Positions 21,145 to 34,044 of a DNA stretch of 64,000 nt are shown here, in pieces. Location: assembly GCA_030770425.1 (NCBI GenBank), contig JASJFT010000024.1:124001-188000 (forward strand), written 5' to 3'. The notes under the pieces are model-generated. The model did not search any database and was not told the origin of the DNA. It saw nothing but the letters and a program-made list of their open reading frames with translations. The DNA is from Darksidea phi. Taxonomy: Eukaryota; Ascomycota; Dothideomycetes; Pleosporales; Lentitheciaceae. The translations under genes and the position numbers were made by a program. How positions within the stretch are numbered: the first letter of the stretch is position 1; each line of letters starts with the position of its first letter.

Positions 21145-22335
21145 ATGTCCGACATCCACCGCGCCAGCACCACGGCCCCTGTAAACATTGCCGTAATAAA
21201 GTACTGGGGAAAACGCGACCCAAAACTAAACCTTCCCACAAACTCCTCGCTTAGTGTAACCCTCTCTCAAGCCGACCTCCGCACCCACACGACCGCCTCT
21301 TGCTCCTCCTCATATCCCTCGTCTGACTCGCTTCTGCTCAATGGCAGCCCTCAAGACGTCTCCGGTGCACGCACCCAGGCTTGCTTTCGCGAGCTCCGCG
21401 CGCTGCGCAAGGAGATCGAAGATGGAGATGCTGGGCTGCCGAAATTGAGCGAGATGCCGTTGAAGATTGTGAGCGAGAACAACTTCCCTACGGCGGCAGG
21501 GTTGGCGAGTAGTGCAGCTGGATTTGCAGCGCTGGTACGGGCTATCGCGAACCTTTATGAATTGCCAGCGTCGCCTACGGAGCTCTCGAGGATCGCGAGG
21601 CAAGGGTCTGGATCTGCATGTCGAAGTTTGTTTGGCGGATATGTGGGCTGGGAACAGGGCTCTGCTGTCGACGGCAGTGATAGTATGGCCTTCGAGGTCG
21701 CCCCGGCGGAGCACTGGCCGGACATGCGCGCTGTGATTTTGGTCGTCAGCGCCGCGAAGAAGGGCGTCTCGTCGACGACAGGCATGCAGACTACGGTTGC
21801 TACATCCTCTCTCTTCGCAGCTCGTGCGAACGAGACAGTGCCGAGAAGGATGCAAGAGATGCAGAAAGCCATCAAGGAGAAGGATTTTGAGAGCTTCGGC
21901 AAGATTACCATGATGGACAGCAACTCTTTCCACGCTACATGCTTAGACACGTACCCGCCAATTTTCTACCTCAATGATGTTTCGCGGGCTGCTATCAAGG
22001 TTGTGGAGAGCATCAATGCGGCCGCAGGCAAGATCATTGCTGCGTACACCTTCGATGCGGGTCCGAATGCTGTCGTTTATTACCTCGAAGAGAATGAGAA
22101 AGAAGTTGCGGGATTGTTCAAAGCAGCGCTGGGCGACAAGGAAGGCTGGAGCGGAAAGCGAGGAGATGCTGTACCGCCCAATAGCGAGGGATTGGAGAAG
22201 GCGAAGGCTGATTCAGGGGTTGCGTTGGATCTATTGAAGGAGGGCGTGAGTAGAGTTATCTTGACAGGTGTTGGAGAGGGTCCAATCAAGACGGAAGAAA
22301 GTCTCATTGACGAGAAGGGCAATCCAGTCTCGTAA
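21145..22335 (+). CDS. MVD1: Diphosphomevalonate decarboxylase
   Basis: An intronless 396-residue GHMP-kinase superfamily enzyme that converts mevalonate diphosphate to isopentenyl diphosphate, the last mevalonate-pathway step before isoprenoid and ergosterol synthesis. It starts with the family block NIAVIKYWGKRD, then LNLPTNSSLSVTLSQ. The nucleotide/phosphate loop ENNFPTAAGLASSAAGFAA is at about residues 112-130, followed by SGSACRSLFGGYVGW. The conserved late motif YTFDAGPNAVVYYLEEN is near residue 300. Length and start agree with fungal Erg19/Mvd1. It is divergent from CYC3 and convergent with SEC23. Confidence 0.97.
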   Translation: MSDIHRASTTAPVNIAVIKYWGKRDPKLNLPTNSSLSVTLSQADLRTHTTASCSSSYPSSDSLLLNGSPQDVSGARTQACFRELRALRKEIEDGDAGLPKLSEMPLKIVSENNFPTAAGLASSAAGFAALVRAIANLYELPASPTELSRIARQGSGSACRSLFGGYVGWEQGSAVDGSDSMAFEVAPAEHWPDMRAVILVVSAAKKGVSSTTGMQTTVATSSLFAARANETVPRRMQEMQKAIKEKDFESFGKITMMDSNSFHATCLDTYPPIFYLNDVSRAAIKVVESINAAAGKIIAAYTFDAGPNAVVYYLEENEKEVAGLFKAALGDKEGWSGKRGDAVPPNSEGLEKAKADSGVALDLLKEGVSRVILTGVGEGPIKTEESLIDEKGNPVS

Positions 22336-22961
22336 ACATAGGCGGCACTCCATGTCTCTCCTGTAGATTCAATACATCCAGGAAGTCCCTGTAAGAAACC
22401 GAATAAAGACACCTCAGAACCGCGTACAGCTTGACCCTCGCTGGTATTGACCATCCAGTCACACTTCTTTCTTGTTTCTCTCTTTCTTCGTTCCATGTCT
22501 ATGACAATCGAACGGATAAGTCGCCTGAAGCTTCCTCCGCTAAGCCGCTTACAAGCTTTCAGAATGAAGGGAAGCAACGACTACGAACAGAACTGACGCA
22601 CTTCATAGCTCCTGCACTACCTTGCGAGGCCTTCAAGATCCCTAGAACGGGGAAGGTGCCGGCAAAAGATCGCGTAAAGAGGCGCGGTGCCGCACGGGCT
22701 GATGGGCATAAACTTCGGGTAAATCAACGTAGAATGTTGTCCAAAATAATTAAATGGATGCTTTAGCTAATCTCACAATGGCTGGGCTCCGCAAAAATAC
22801 GCTACATCATGATAAGTCCCCAAGTGCTTTCTCTAAACCCTTGCTGCCGTGGCAGTCGTTACTCGTTAAGTAGGCCTAGAGACACTAACACCCATGCTGA
22901 GCGTACAGCCTACCAAACTTCATCTTCACATGGTTCAGCCTTCGCTTGAACACAATAAAGC
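22336..22961. other. Convergent 3' region between MVD1 and SEC23
   Basis: The 626 bases lie between two convergent stop codons, so they hold both terminators. Short open frames on both strands are not supported. Confidence 0.5.
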
Positions 22962-25528
<2,567 letters not shown>

Positions 25529-27138
25529 GGTGGAATGTGATTAACGTTGTTGTAATGGGAGGGCGAGCACCCACAAGTCGAATTGGCGGGGCAGGCGTGG
25601 TGCGGCGGAGAGTGCGTAGAGGGGATGGACGAGGGAAGGAAAATGAAGACTGCTTTCGCAGGCAACGGGAGGGGCAGGCTGCAGCGAGTGCGCAGAGTAG
25701 CAACGTTTTCCAATTCTAACCACGGCGATGGACTCGGTGAGGTCGCCCAGTGCATTGCGGCCAGATTAGAGGTTCGTGAGGCTAGCGTGAAGTTGGACTA
25801 GCGTGGAGGTCCGGAGCTTGGCGGCACTTCAAAAACTCGAGAAAACCCGGATCCCTCTTCTCTTCTTCAGACAGAACGCCAGCTACATACACTACTTACG
25901 GCAGTCTCCAGTCTTCATGACGAGGCTGTTTTCGCGCTGAGCGTAGAGCAGATCAGGCCCATGGCTGGGCGCCCGGTTTGGAGAGTCCTTTGGGGCTTCC
26001 ATATGACACTCTGGGAATCAGCAGCGGTTACAAACTTTCTCCACGTAGGACCTCCGTTATTCGCCATTAAACGAGCCATCGCAACAGACGCGAGGCACGA
26101 TGATTATAGTTGATTACATGGACAACATCGGAGCACTTTTCGAGGACTGTGACGCTCTGTTAACGCCTGGCCTGACAACGCTCTCCAAGTATCACCCAGT
26201 GCCCGTGGCCAATGTCACTTTCCCCCCCTCGCATTTGGCCAGTGGTACAGCGTACATTATTCTATCTTGGTGAGGAGCTTTGGACCTTGGAGTTCTCCAT
26301 GATACCTGTCAACACACGGCATCAACCCAATGTAAAAACATAGTATGAGACCTAACGTCCAAGGAGCTCCGAACACAGTAGTGCCGGTCTCTACGTACGT
26401 AGGGATTCAGGTTTCGCTCGTCCTAGTCATAGAGACTATGCAAGCTTCCTACGGATGCAGTAGCGGCAGAAAAAGTATATTGAAGTTCCACATGCAAATG
26501 TGGTATCGTAATGAATGCTCTGCGCGTCAGTCTATATAAGTGCCATCTCTTATATAAGGAGTGATGCAAACTACGGTTTAAAATATGTTCACATAATCTG
26601 AGGTGCTTGGTGAAAAGAAAAGAAAATGTTGGACTTGAATCATATTCACTCTCCCAAAAGGCTCATGATCCATGCTACTGCACTTCAATCTCTGGTACTG
26701 TCTCCCCTAGTGCCTAATAATTTAAACAGTGGGTACAAAAAGATCTAAACTGTAGATCTTCTAATAATACGTTTTTTTTTGTCTATAGATTTTCGTAATG
26801 TAGCCCGTTTGTTGCTCGTATTATACATGTGCGAAGCTTAGATCGAATGAAATCTTAGCCCCTAGGTATGCTATTCGCGCTATGCTTACCTTCCTAAGAC
26901 CACATAATCGTCTCATCAACACATGCTGACATATAGCAGGCACACCTCATCTGCGGCATTACCCGAGGGACACGAAGATTGACCAACATCTACGGACCGG
27001 TCATCCTTCGCTACACCGCCACGTGACTCCGTATACGCTCGCCGACCATAAGCCCGCTCGGCCCCTCGCTGCTTACCTCTCTGTCTTCTGGCTCTGTACA
27101 TCCAGCACCTGTTCTCCGTTGTAGTTCATCTCATGATA
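25529..27138. other. Intergenic between SEC23 and the b561-like gene
   Basis: About 1.6 kb with no supported gene. The left part is the SEC23 promoter side; open frames at 25333-25801 overlap the SEC23 5' end and leader and are shadows. The stretch 26500-26900 is AT-rich with simple T runs. Nothing else is recognisable. Confidence 0.45.
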
Positions 27139-28073
27139 ATGTCTGGAATTCGAGCACTCATAGCATCCCTACTCTTTGTCCTTCCATTCGCCGTCTCGGC
27201 AGTGCCACTCCAAGGTCGACATGGCGGGCATGATGACGGTGGGCACAAAGAAGGCGGACACACCCACGCGCATGGCTTTGCCATAAAAGCACACGGCACG
27301 CTGCTCACTCTCGCTTTCTCTTTTCTCTACCCTGCAGGCGTTTTTTTAACACGGGGCGGCTTCAAACGAGGATTCTTGATGCACTGGACTACGCAGGGCG
27401 GTGCGACAGTGGCCACGCTGACAGGAATGTCGCTCATGATTGTGAAATCCTGGAAACATCTTATCGTAAGGCTTCCACATTTTCTCTATTATCAAGATCA
27501 CAGAGTCGATCAGTAGATGGAGCGGCGTACTTTTGTAGCTGTACATTAACCACCAGACTGCGATTCACAGAGCGGACAAGCAGGCAAACACCACTACATC
27601 GGCACTGCGCTCCTCTTTGCCATCTGCTCGCAAGCCATGCTAGGCTACTATCATCACGTTCTCTTTGTGAAGTTGCGCCGACGTACTTATGTTAGCTACG
27701 CGCACATTGTGCTCGGATGGATCATTGTGTGCGGAGGCTGGGTAAACACTTTCCTGTACGTGTCCCTTCCTTTTATCCTGCAGTTCCATTTATCGGCCTG
27801 CATAGCCAATTACTTTTGTTCAATTGCTGATGGGTGCGCAGAGGCTTCCGGATGGGTGACATCAACACGCCCCTCACCGTGATCTGGCTCGTTTGGCTCG
27901 TGCTCGCCAGCCTACTCATGGCACAAGCGCCCAACCTATCACGGTTCGTGAAGCGACCGCAAGAGAATGCTGGGCACAGTTATGATGCCGTCGAGCAGGA
28001 CGAGCCCAAGGAGAGGGAAGGGTCCAGTGACGATGATGAGTTGCACAACGATTCGTTTGCCGTTGGAGAGTAG
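27139..28073 (+). CDS. Cytochrome b561-like membrane protein
   Basis: Three exons (27139-27465, 27571-27755, 27842-28073) give 247 residues; an ATG six bases upstream (27133) is also in frame. A hydrophobic signal-like start is followed by a His/Gly-rich segment (GGHDDGGHKEGGHTHAH). Then come about five TM helices with well-placed histidines (AHGTLLTLAFSFLYP, LMHWTTQGGATVATL, KHHYIGTALLFAIC, YAHIVLGWIIVCGG). This is the pattern of the eukaryotic cytochrome b561 core, which binds two hemes and moves electrons across membranes. It ends in an acidic cytoplasmic tail. The His-rich lead might bind metal (inference). No DOMON or reductase domain is attached, so the electron donor is unknown. Confidence 0.82.
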
Positions 28074-28431
28074 ATGGCGTGGCTTGGCTGCGGGAGAGGT
28101 GAACCGGGTTGATGGGAGACAAATCCCTGCACTTATAAAAGTTACCTCTCACAAAGCACTACGAACCTGCCGCCTCTATACGACACTTTTTTCAACATTT
28201 ATATTTATTGAAAAATATGATCACTCTAATGTTATATAAATTTAATACAAAGAGCTCTATTGTTGTAATACTATAGACGAACATAATAAAAAGTAGTGTT
28301 TTTTTGGCTCGATTGAGAGAGTACACTTGCGTGTAGGATACAGTCAGCCTTGAGACATAGAACACTGATGTCCAGTGCATGCCATAAAGAACTAAACACT
28401 ACTTGTTTACCTTTTCTATCACGTACATGGT
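28074..28431. other. AT-rich intergenic strip before the BTB relics
   Basis: Strongly AT-rich 3' flank of the b561-like gene with long T/A runs. No coding sequence is supported. Confidence 0.5.
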
Positions 28432-28986
28432 ATGCAGATCGTAAGAACTTTACCCATTTACTGCGCTACCCTGGAGCTCCGAGCTCATTGTCACACCATG
28501 ACGGTCCCGGACCTTAAACCCATCATATTCGAAGCATTTCTCGGATGGATGTACTGGCAAAAGCTACCCTCAGTCTACGAATGGCCAACCTTATATACAT
28601 ACGTCGCCGGCGTGCTTGATCCCATCTTCCGGCCTTGCAAAGCTCTTGTCGACCTTCACATCTTCGCCGACACCCACGAGGTTGCAAACTTAAGAGAACT
28701 CATTTTTGAAATGATCATCAGCTACTTGAATGAAAGCCCGTATGTCTTACCGCGCACCAGAGTTACTCGCTGACACCATACGAACCACTCCTTCAGCTTC
28801 TCGCTGAGGCATATTAGAAGGCCAGGGATAGGAACATGATAGAAGATGAAGATGAAGAAGAAGATTGCATCGCCAATAGCTTCTCTAAGAGGAACGATGG
28901 CTACGTACGCTCTATGGGAAAACTTCTCCATAGCCAGGATTATATGGAGAGTATGGGACAGCAGCCACAGAAGAAGCAGAGAGCTT
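28432..28986 (+). pseudogene. BTB/POZ relic A
   Basis: The frame 28432-28773 encodes the second half of a BTB-family protein (FEAFLGWMYWQKLPSVYEW, then a helical part with LVDLHIFADTHEVANL). The usual N-terminal BTB strand/helix (FxxHKxLL) is missing upstream. From about 28755 the similarity continues in another frame (YSLTPYEPLLQLLAEAY), then meets a TAG (28833-28835). The same frame then stays open with an acidic stretch (EDEDEEEDC) to a TAA at 28984-28986. So this copy has lost its 5' half and carries a frameshift and an internal stop. It is similar in plan to the three relics downstream. Confidence 0.6.
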
Positions 28987-29344
28987 AAGTTTTTTTTGAA
29001 AGAACATGTAAGGTGGTACGCATCGGTCTAGCGTACGTGCAGGTATAAACTGAGCTCCGAATTAGGTGTCTAAAACAGAGTGACTTCGTCTGTGTCTTAA
29101 CGTAACTACTCTTTCGCTCACATTTATTGTACCCCGGTTATAGTGGTTCCTGCAACATACATCATTCACAACCCGGAAATATCAAAGATCTATCACGAGT
29201 CGCGCTTGCTTAACCCCTTTCACCTCACTCGCACCTAGACTTTCAGCATCTTTCTATCGGCTTTCCCCCCTAAACCTAAGAACTTCAACCACAACCTCAA
29301 TATACCCTCAACAAATCACAACCGCATCTCTCCATACCGACGCC
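28987..29344. other. Intergenic between BTB relics A and B
   Basis: No coding sequence is supported. C/T-rich and A/C-rich sequence just before 29345 looks like the former promoter and leader of relic B. Confidence 0.4.
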
Positions 29345-30027
29345 ATGGTATTAGAAGATACCTCTCTAAGACTTACAAACCGCAAGTAAGTTCCCTCAAT
29401 GACTGCTGAAACGAGTTGGTAATGAGAGTAGGGACCTTTACGCGCAACCTACAATCATAGTAATTAGGTAAGGTGGGGGAAGGGAAGCAATTTCATATCC
29501 ACAAGTCGCTCCTGACGCACTGCTCGGGCGTCTTTCACGGAGCACTCTGTTCGGAGAACTTCAAAGAAGGGATGTCGAGCTCAGGGCCTCCACCACCTTC
29601 GCAGATTGACTCTATCAATGATCATTGTCGAGGTCGAAGATTGGCAGCAAATGGACAGCTAGGAAACCGAGAAGTCGGTCTCTTCCTAAGGAAACTAGCA
29701 ACAGTATACATCTTCGTCGATACGTTCCTCATCCCTAATCTAAAAAGCCACATCGTGGACCCCGCTATCAGATTCTTCAATTAAGGCGTTGATTCGCTAT
29801 ACCAAACGATCACATACTCGTACGAAAACCTGCTAGAGGGTAGCCCATTTCTTCGGGTCTTGATAGACGCATATTGCAGAAACTGGCAACCTGAAGACGA
29901 CACCGAGGATGAGAAGAGAGCGTTCGAGGACCTTCCGCGTAACTTCCTTTATAAGGTCATAGAGAAGCTGACGTCAACCTGCTTTGTGAGCCCAAGGGAT
30001 AACTTACTGCGTTGGTCCAACTATTAA
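29345..30027 (+). pseudogene. BTB/POZ relic B
   Basis: An initial exon at 29345-29385 (MVLEDTSLRLTNRK), a 46-nt intron and a second exon from 29432 (DLYAQPTIIVIR) have the same structure as relic D. The frame then breaks at about 29466-29473 and resumes in another frame as GEGKQFHIHKSLLTHCSGVF, the BTB core. A middle part no longer looks family-like. At 29782-29784 a TAA interrupts the frame, after which it stays open for 80 more family-like codons (YENLLEGSPFLRVLIDAYC; LPRNFLYKVIEKL) to the TAA at 30025-30027. The internal TAA would revert to Gln by one T-to-C change in a CpA site, as RIP would produce. Confidence 0.65.
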
Positions 30028-30515
30028 GAGAACAGCGATTCAGAAAAAAAGTGGGGGGATCAACTGTGAGGGATGGTAGGAAAGTGACACGGAAGAGAAT
30101 GTATGCCCGTCCAAGCTCTTCTACAGAGAGGGAACATTAAAGCCAGCGTACGTCGGTTATGCAGCTGAGAAGGAAAGCACTGGAATACCTTGAGGGATTG
30201 AGGGAATAGATCCAGGCAGGAGAGATGTGATCAAGTACGCTAGGAATGGAACTCAATTTGCCGGGCCTCATCCCACTCCATCCATCAAAACCAAGCTCCA
30301 AACAAATTGAACCTGTTTTACAAAGCCGCCCCTAATATCCAGCACCCGTTCCACATGTCACTTCTGCTTTTGCACACTAGCAACCAATTTTCCGCGAAGT
30401 GAAAGTTAGGAAGCTCGAGCCTTGACCACTTGGGTCTCTGTAGAACCGCAACATTGCACTTTGCCTTCACACCACACACCCGTCGCCGCGTTTCCCTCTT
30501 CCACGGATGCACCTC
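30028..30515. other. Intergenic between BTB relics B and C
   Basis: No coding sequence or repeat was recognised. Confidence 0.4.
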
Positions 30516-31282
30516 ATGGCGGACAAGAAGGTCCTGAGGGTATCTTGCCTTCCTCGGTACTTTCTATCTACCCGGGGTAAGGCTTGTTTGAAAGCGCTGA
30601 TGAATTGGTATCGGAAACTCTACACACAACCGACGGTAGTAGTCAAGGTCCGCAATGATAAGGACTCAGAAGAAGAGTTCCATATCCACGATGCACTAGC
30701 TGTGCAGCATTCCGAGTACTTCCGAGGCGCCCTTTCTGGGCGCTTTCAAGAGGCTGAAGCTGGCCAGGTAACCTTGAGCGACGTCGACTATGATACGTTT
30801 GCGATCTTCCTCGGCCGGCTGTATCGGCAAACTCTACCACCATTGGTTGAATGGGAAGCTATTTACCCCTCAGTAACCGGGCTTGTTTGGCAGGTGAAAT
30901 GGACGTCTACACCCTCGCCGACCGCCTTCTAACTCAATGCCTCAAATCGCTCGCCTTAAGGATTGGGGCAGAGTACTACGCACGAAGAGAAGGTCTCCCA
31001 AGGCATTCCACCATTGCACGTGCATTTGAAAATCTTCTCGAGAAAAGTCCTTCTCTGCAATTACTAGTCGATGTGCACTGCCTTGGTTGGAGCCCAGAAA
31101 CCGATCACGGCCGCGAGAAGCTCCAGTTCGACACACTACCAACGCGCTTCGCGTACCGGGTGATGGAAAAGTACCACTTTTTGCTACGATTCAACAAGAG
31201 GTTCGAATTGAACGTATCTGACTACAAAGAGGATTCGCTCGAGATTAAGGATGAAGGTGTGTCAGAGGGCGGGGATGAATAA
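30516..31282 (+). pseudogene. BTB/POZ relic C
   Basis: The first frame (30516-30932) carries the BTB core: QPTVVVKVRND, EEFHIHDALAVQHSEYFRGA, then DYDTFAIFLGRLYRQTLPP. Near 30870 the family-like reading moves to another frame (LAGEMDVYTLADRLLTQCL), which continues to a stop at 31282. Neither an intron of usable length nor an alternative start explains this, so a one-base frameshift is the simplest view. A GTAAGG donor lies at 30577 in the place where relics B and D have their first intron, but there is no matching acceptor AG, so that intron may have been lost as a splice unit. Apart from the single shift this copy is nearly complete. Confidence 0.6.
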
Positions 31283-31748
31283 TCACCACGAGAGAGGCAG
31301 AAGATGGAGACTTGAAATAAGAGGATGGCTTGGGCATGAGTATGATTTAACAAGCACGCCAGAAAGGCCGTAGCAGCGGTTATGAAGGATGGGAACAAGT
31401 ACATGCGCGAGATTGGAACGACACAGGGCTTGAGTAGACAAGGTCGGACTAATGCGAAGAATCCTTCAGCCTCTAGCGTACGAAACATCAAAAGTGTATG
31501 GTGGAATGGTGAATATTGGGTGAATTGAAGGTAGACAGAAGGTGAAGGTGAAAATAGTAGGGGTTGGAGAGAAATATGGGCAGGAGAGCCCACGCTTGGC
31601 ATCTCGCGCAAGGTCGTTGTCATGGAGCCAAACTTTCAATTCTTGCACCTGAAGGTACCCTCAAATCTCCCATTCGCTCATGAACTGCACAAAGCGCGAC
31701 CGCAGCGCGAGGCTCTGCCATCCTGGCACCGCACATTCAAAGTCCACC
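31283..31748. other. Intergenic between BTB relics C and D
   Basis: No coding sequence supported. It presumably contains the former promoter of relic D. Confidence 0.4.
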
Positions 31749-32539
31749 ATGATTGTCGAAGAGCTAACCTTGCTTCCTCCTATTGGGTAAGCGGCTACTG
31801 TGCATGCGAGTGTTGCATTACTTTCTACTAATCATCGCTTTAGAGAACTACTATGCGAGCCCATCATTGTAGTCAAATTTGGCTCAGAAGGAAACGAGTA
31901 CCACAACACAGAGTGCTGCTTGTCCACCATTCTGGCTTCTTCCGTGGCGCTCTTAGCTCGGGAGCATTCAAGTCGGCAGAGGATGGTGTAGGGCTTTTGG
32001 AGGGTGTCGAGACCGGGACATTCGACGCTTTCGCATACTGGTTGTATTTCTGGAAGCTCGTGGAGAAAGAGGAATGGGACAAAGCCTATCCACACCCAAA
32101 TTTGGCTGGGGACATGAGATGTGGAAAGGGCGGATGGGACTCGGTGACGCGGCTGACATGGTGGTTCGTATTTGCGGACCGATTCGTGGTGCCCGACTTC
32201 AAAAAATTCCTGATGGACTTTGCCTTCGACGTGTATGCCTACAAAACGCCATGGTACAAGGACATCAACTATGCATGGGCCAACCTCCCTGAGAACAGTC
32301 CATTCCTTCGCTTAATGGTGGATGCTCATTGCAAGAATTGGGATAGAACGTATGACCAGAAAGAAGACCGGTCGGATATTGATGCACTACCTGGCCAATT
32401 CCTCTACCAAGCCATGCAGAGGATGAGGGAGTACCGCAATGACGAGCGATGCTCATTACGAGAGCGGTCGGAGTACGACGAATCGTACAAGGAGAATCAT
32501 AAAACGGACCAGGTCGTTGGGCGAGGAATGAAAGTCTGA
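31749..32539 (+). pseudogene. BTB/POZ relic D, nearly intact
   Basis: Exon 1 is 31749-31786 (MIVEELTLLPPI); a 57-nt intron (branch TACTAATC, acceptor TAG at 31841-31843) follows; then exon 2 (ELLCEPIIVVKFGSEGNEYH). About 60 bases into exon 2 the frame must change by one base to reach HRVLLVHHSGFFRGALSSG, the BTB core. From there it runs uninterrupted to the stop at 32539, with the C-terminal family segments (WWFVFADRFVVPDFKKFL; ENSPFLRLMVDAHCKNWD). BTB/POZ domains mediate dimerisation and often recruit substrates to Cul3 ligases; the tandem fungal paralogues have unknown roles. With only one indel this copy could be recently lost, or the shift could be an assembly error. Confidence 0.6.
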
Positions 32540-32610
32540 AGGGAAATGTTGAGTGACAGGTATGCAAGCGGGGACGGGCATAGCATGACGGGACGGAGGA
32601 TCGGTGGAAA

Positions 32611-33713
32611 CTAGCAATGGAGCAAATTATCGTTGATAAGACGAATGACGCGTGCGTTGCCCTGGCCGGTCTTCCCGCCTTCGTACGTGCTCTTGTTTAT
32701 TCGTAAAGTCTCACCACTGTGAAGCCGAACTAGCAGGCTGCCAGTGCTATCTTCAACCCCGAAAGATACCTTGCCTTTGACCAGAGCAGGCTGTAGAGAG
32801 TCTGCGATGTCATCCAATATCAACCGGGTACTATTTGGAAGAAAACAATAAGGAGCGCCCAATATTCGGTGCACTTTGAGTATGTCTGCCAATGTGTCCT
32901 TTTCGAAGTCGACTTCCCGATGTTTCTTGGTGATCTTCTCGGCGTGGTCTATTGGACCGCTCGAATCGTTGTACCAACCCATGTCCTGAAGTGGGGGTAC
33001 GAAAGCTCCTGTTTTTAGCACATCTACCAACATATTGGCTCCTTCTCTGGCGAGTGTGTCTGTCAACTCTGCTGATGTCGTGTGTGGATTGATCCCAATT
33101 CCTGGTGATGGAGTCTGAGCGAGTATGACGCCTCGGTCAAATTGTTTCGGATGTAAAGTCTGTATAGATATGCCGGTGAACGGGCGTCTCTTTAACAGAG
33201 CATGATGTATGGGTGCTGGACCTCGGAGGTCCGGTAGTAGTGAAGGGTGAACGTTGAGTCCGCCATACTGGGCCAGGTTTAGTATGCGCGGCGGTACGAG
33301 GAGTCCGAACGAGACGGCGATGACGAGGTTTATAGGAATAGGCGGCGCCCAGCCGGTGAAGGTATCGACGACATGGGTGTTGAGGTTGAGCTCTTCGGTA
33401 GCTACATTTTGTATGGGAACTATCCTGGTTAATTGACGTGCTTAGCGCCGCGAAGGTCGAAAGTACCTGCTCGTAGTTTCTTCAAGCCGCGCCCTGTAGG
33501 CTTCGCTGGCCGGTGGACAACATCAATTGACTCTATGAGGCCTGGGATGTCCTGTCTCGCCTGGGTCAACGCGCGCAACGATGCGATGCTGAACTCGTCC
33601 GAGCCGCAGAACAGAATGCGCAATGGCTCTGCAGGTTTGGCGGTAGCGGAGCTGTATTTGCAGCAGAGTGGGACTAGAAAGGAGCGGACGGGGGCCGGAA
33701 GCCTCCAAAGCAT
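32611..33713 (-). CDS. FMT1: Mitochondrial methionyl-tRNA formyltransferase
   Basis: Two minus-strand exons, 33713-33467 and 33419-32611, with a 47-nt intron, encode 351 residues. The enzyme formylates Met-tRNA for mitochondrial translation initiation. The first 25 residues (MLWRLPAPVRSFLVPLCCKY) fit a mitochondrial presequence. Then LRILFCGSDEFSIASL begins the formyl-transferase Rossmann part. The catalytic region reads NVHPSLLPDLRGPAPIHHAL, with Asn138 and His140 as expected active-site residues. The intron lies inside LKKLRA/VPIQNVA, which reads like the family only after splicing. Convergent with BTB relic D (71 bases) and divergent from CCZ1. In-frame start codons upstream of 33713 give no presequence-like segment. 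Confidence 0.92.
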
Positions 33714-34044
33714 GGCTAAGCAGGAAAGTTGGTGGCATGGCTGAGAGGAAGTTGCCCAGAAGATGTGCGATCTGCGGCGCTGCTTGGCGCACGATTCAGC
33801 GCGCGGGCTATGGGTATCTCGGAATCGCAACCTGCTGGCAAGTGGGACTTTTATGCTGCATGCCGTCCCAGCATGCACGTGGCGTACAAATGGTCAGGCT
33901 GGTCCTTTGACTCCTTCTCACATCACGTCGCGCACCTCTCCTTCGACGGACCTCCGCGCTGTGACGCAATCGCAATCGCAACCGCAACCGCTTCGCATTT
34001 CGGAGCGCATCAGCAGTCCCGCATCCGGGGCGTGCAAAGCACCA
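33714..34044. promoter_or_regulatory. Shared divergent promoter FMT1 / CCZ1
   Basis: The 331 bases between divergent start codons carry both promoters. Open frames crossing it in both directions are upstream extensions of the two genes without family similarity. Confidence 0.45.

Noticed and set aside
30866..30892. Very short intron (about 21 nt) to repair the frame of BTB relic C
   Set aside because: Far below the 45-nt minimum of all other introns in the window; a frameshift is more plausible.
33763..34044. Upstream extension of the CCZ1 reading frame
   Set aside because: It lies in the divergent promoter with FMT1 and does not resemble Ccz1; the family-like start is at 34045.
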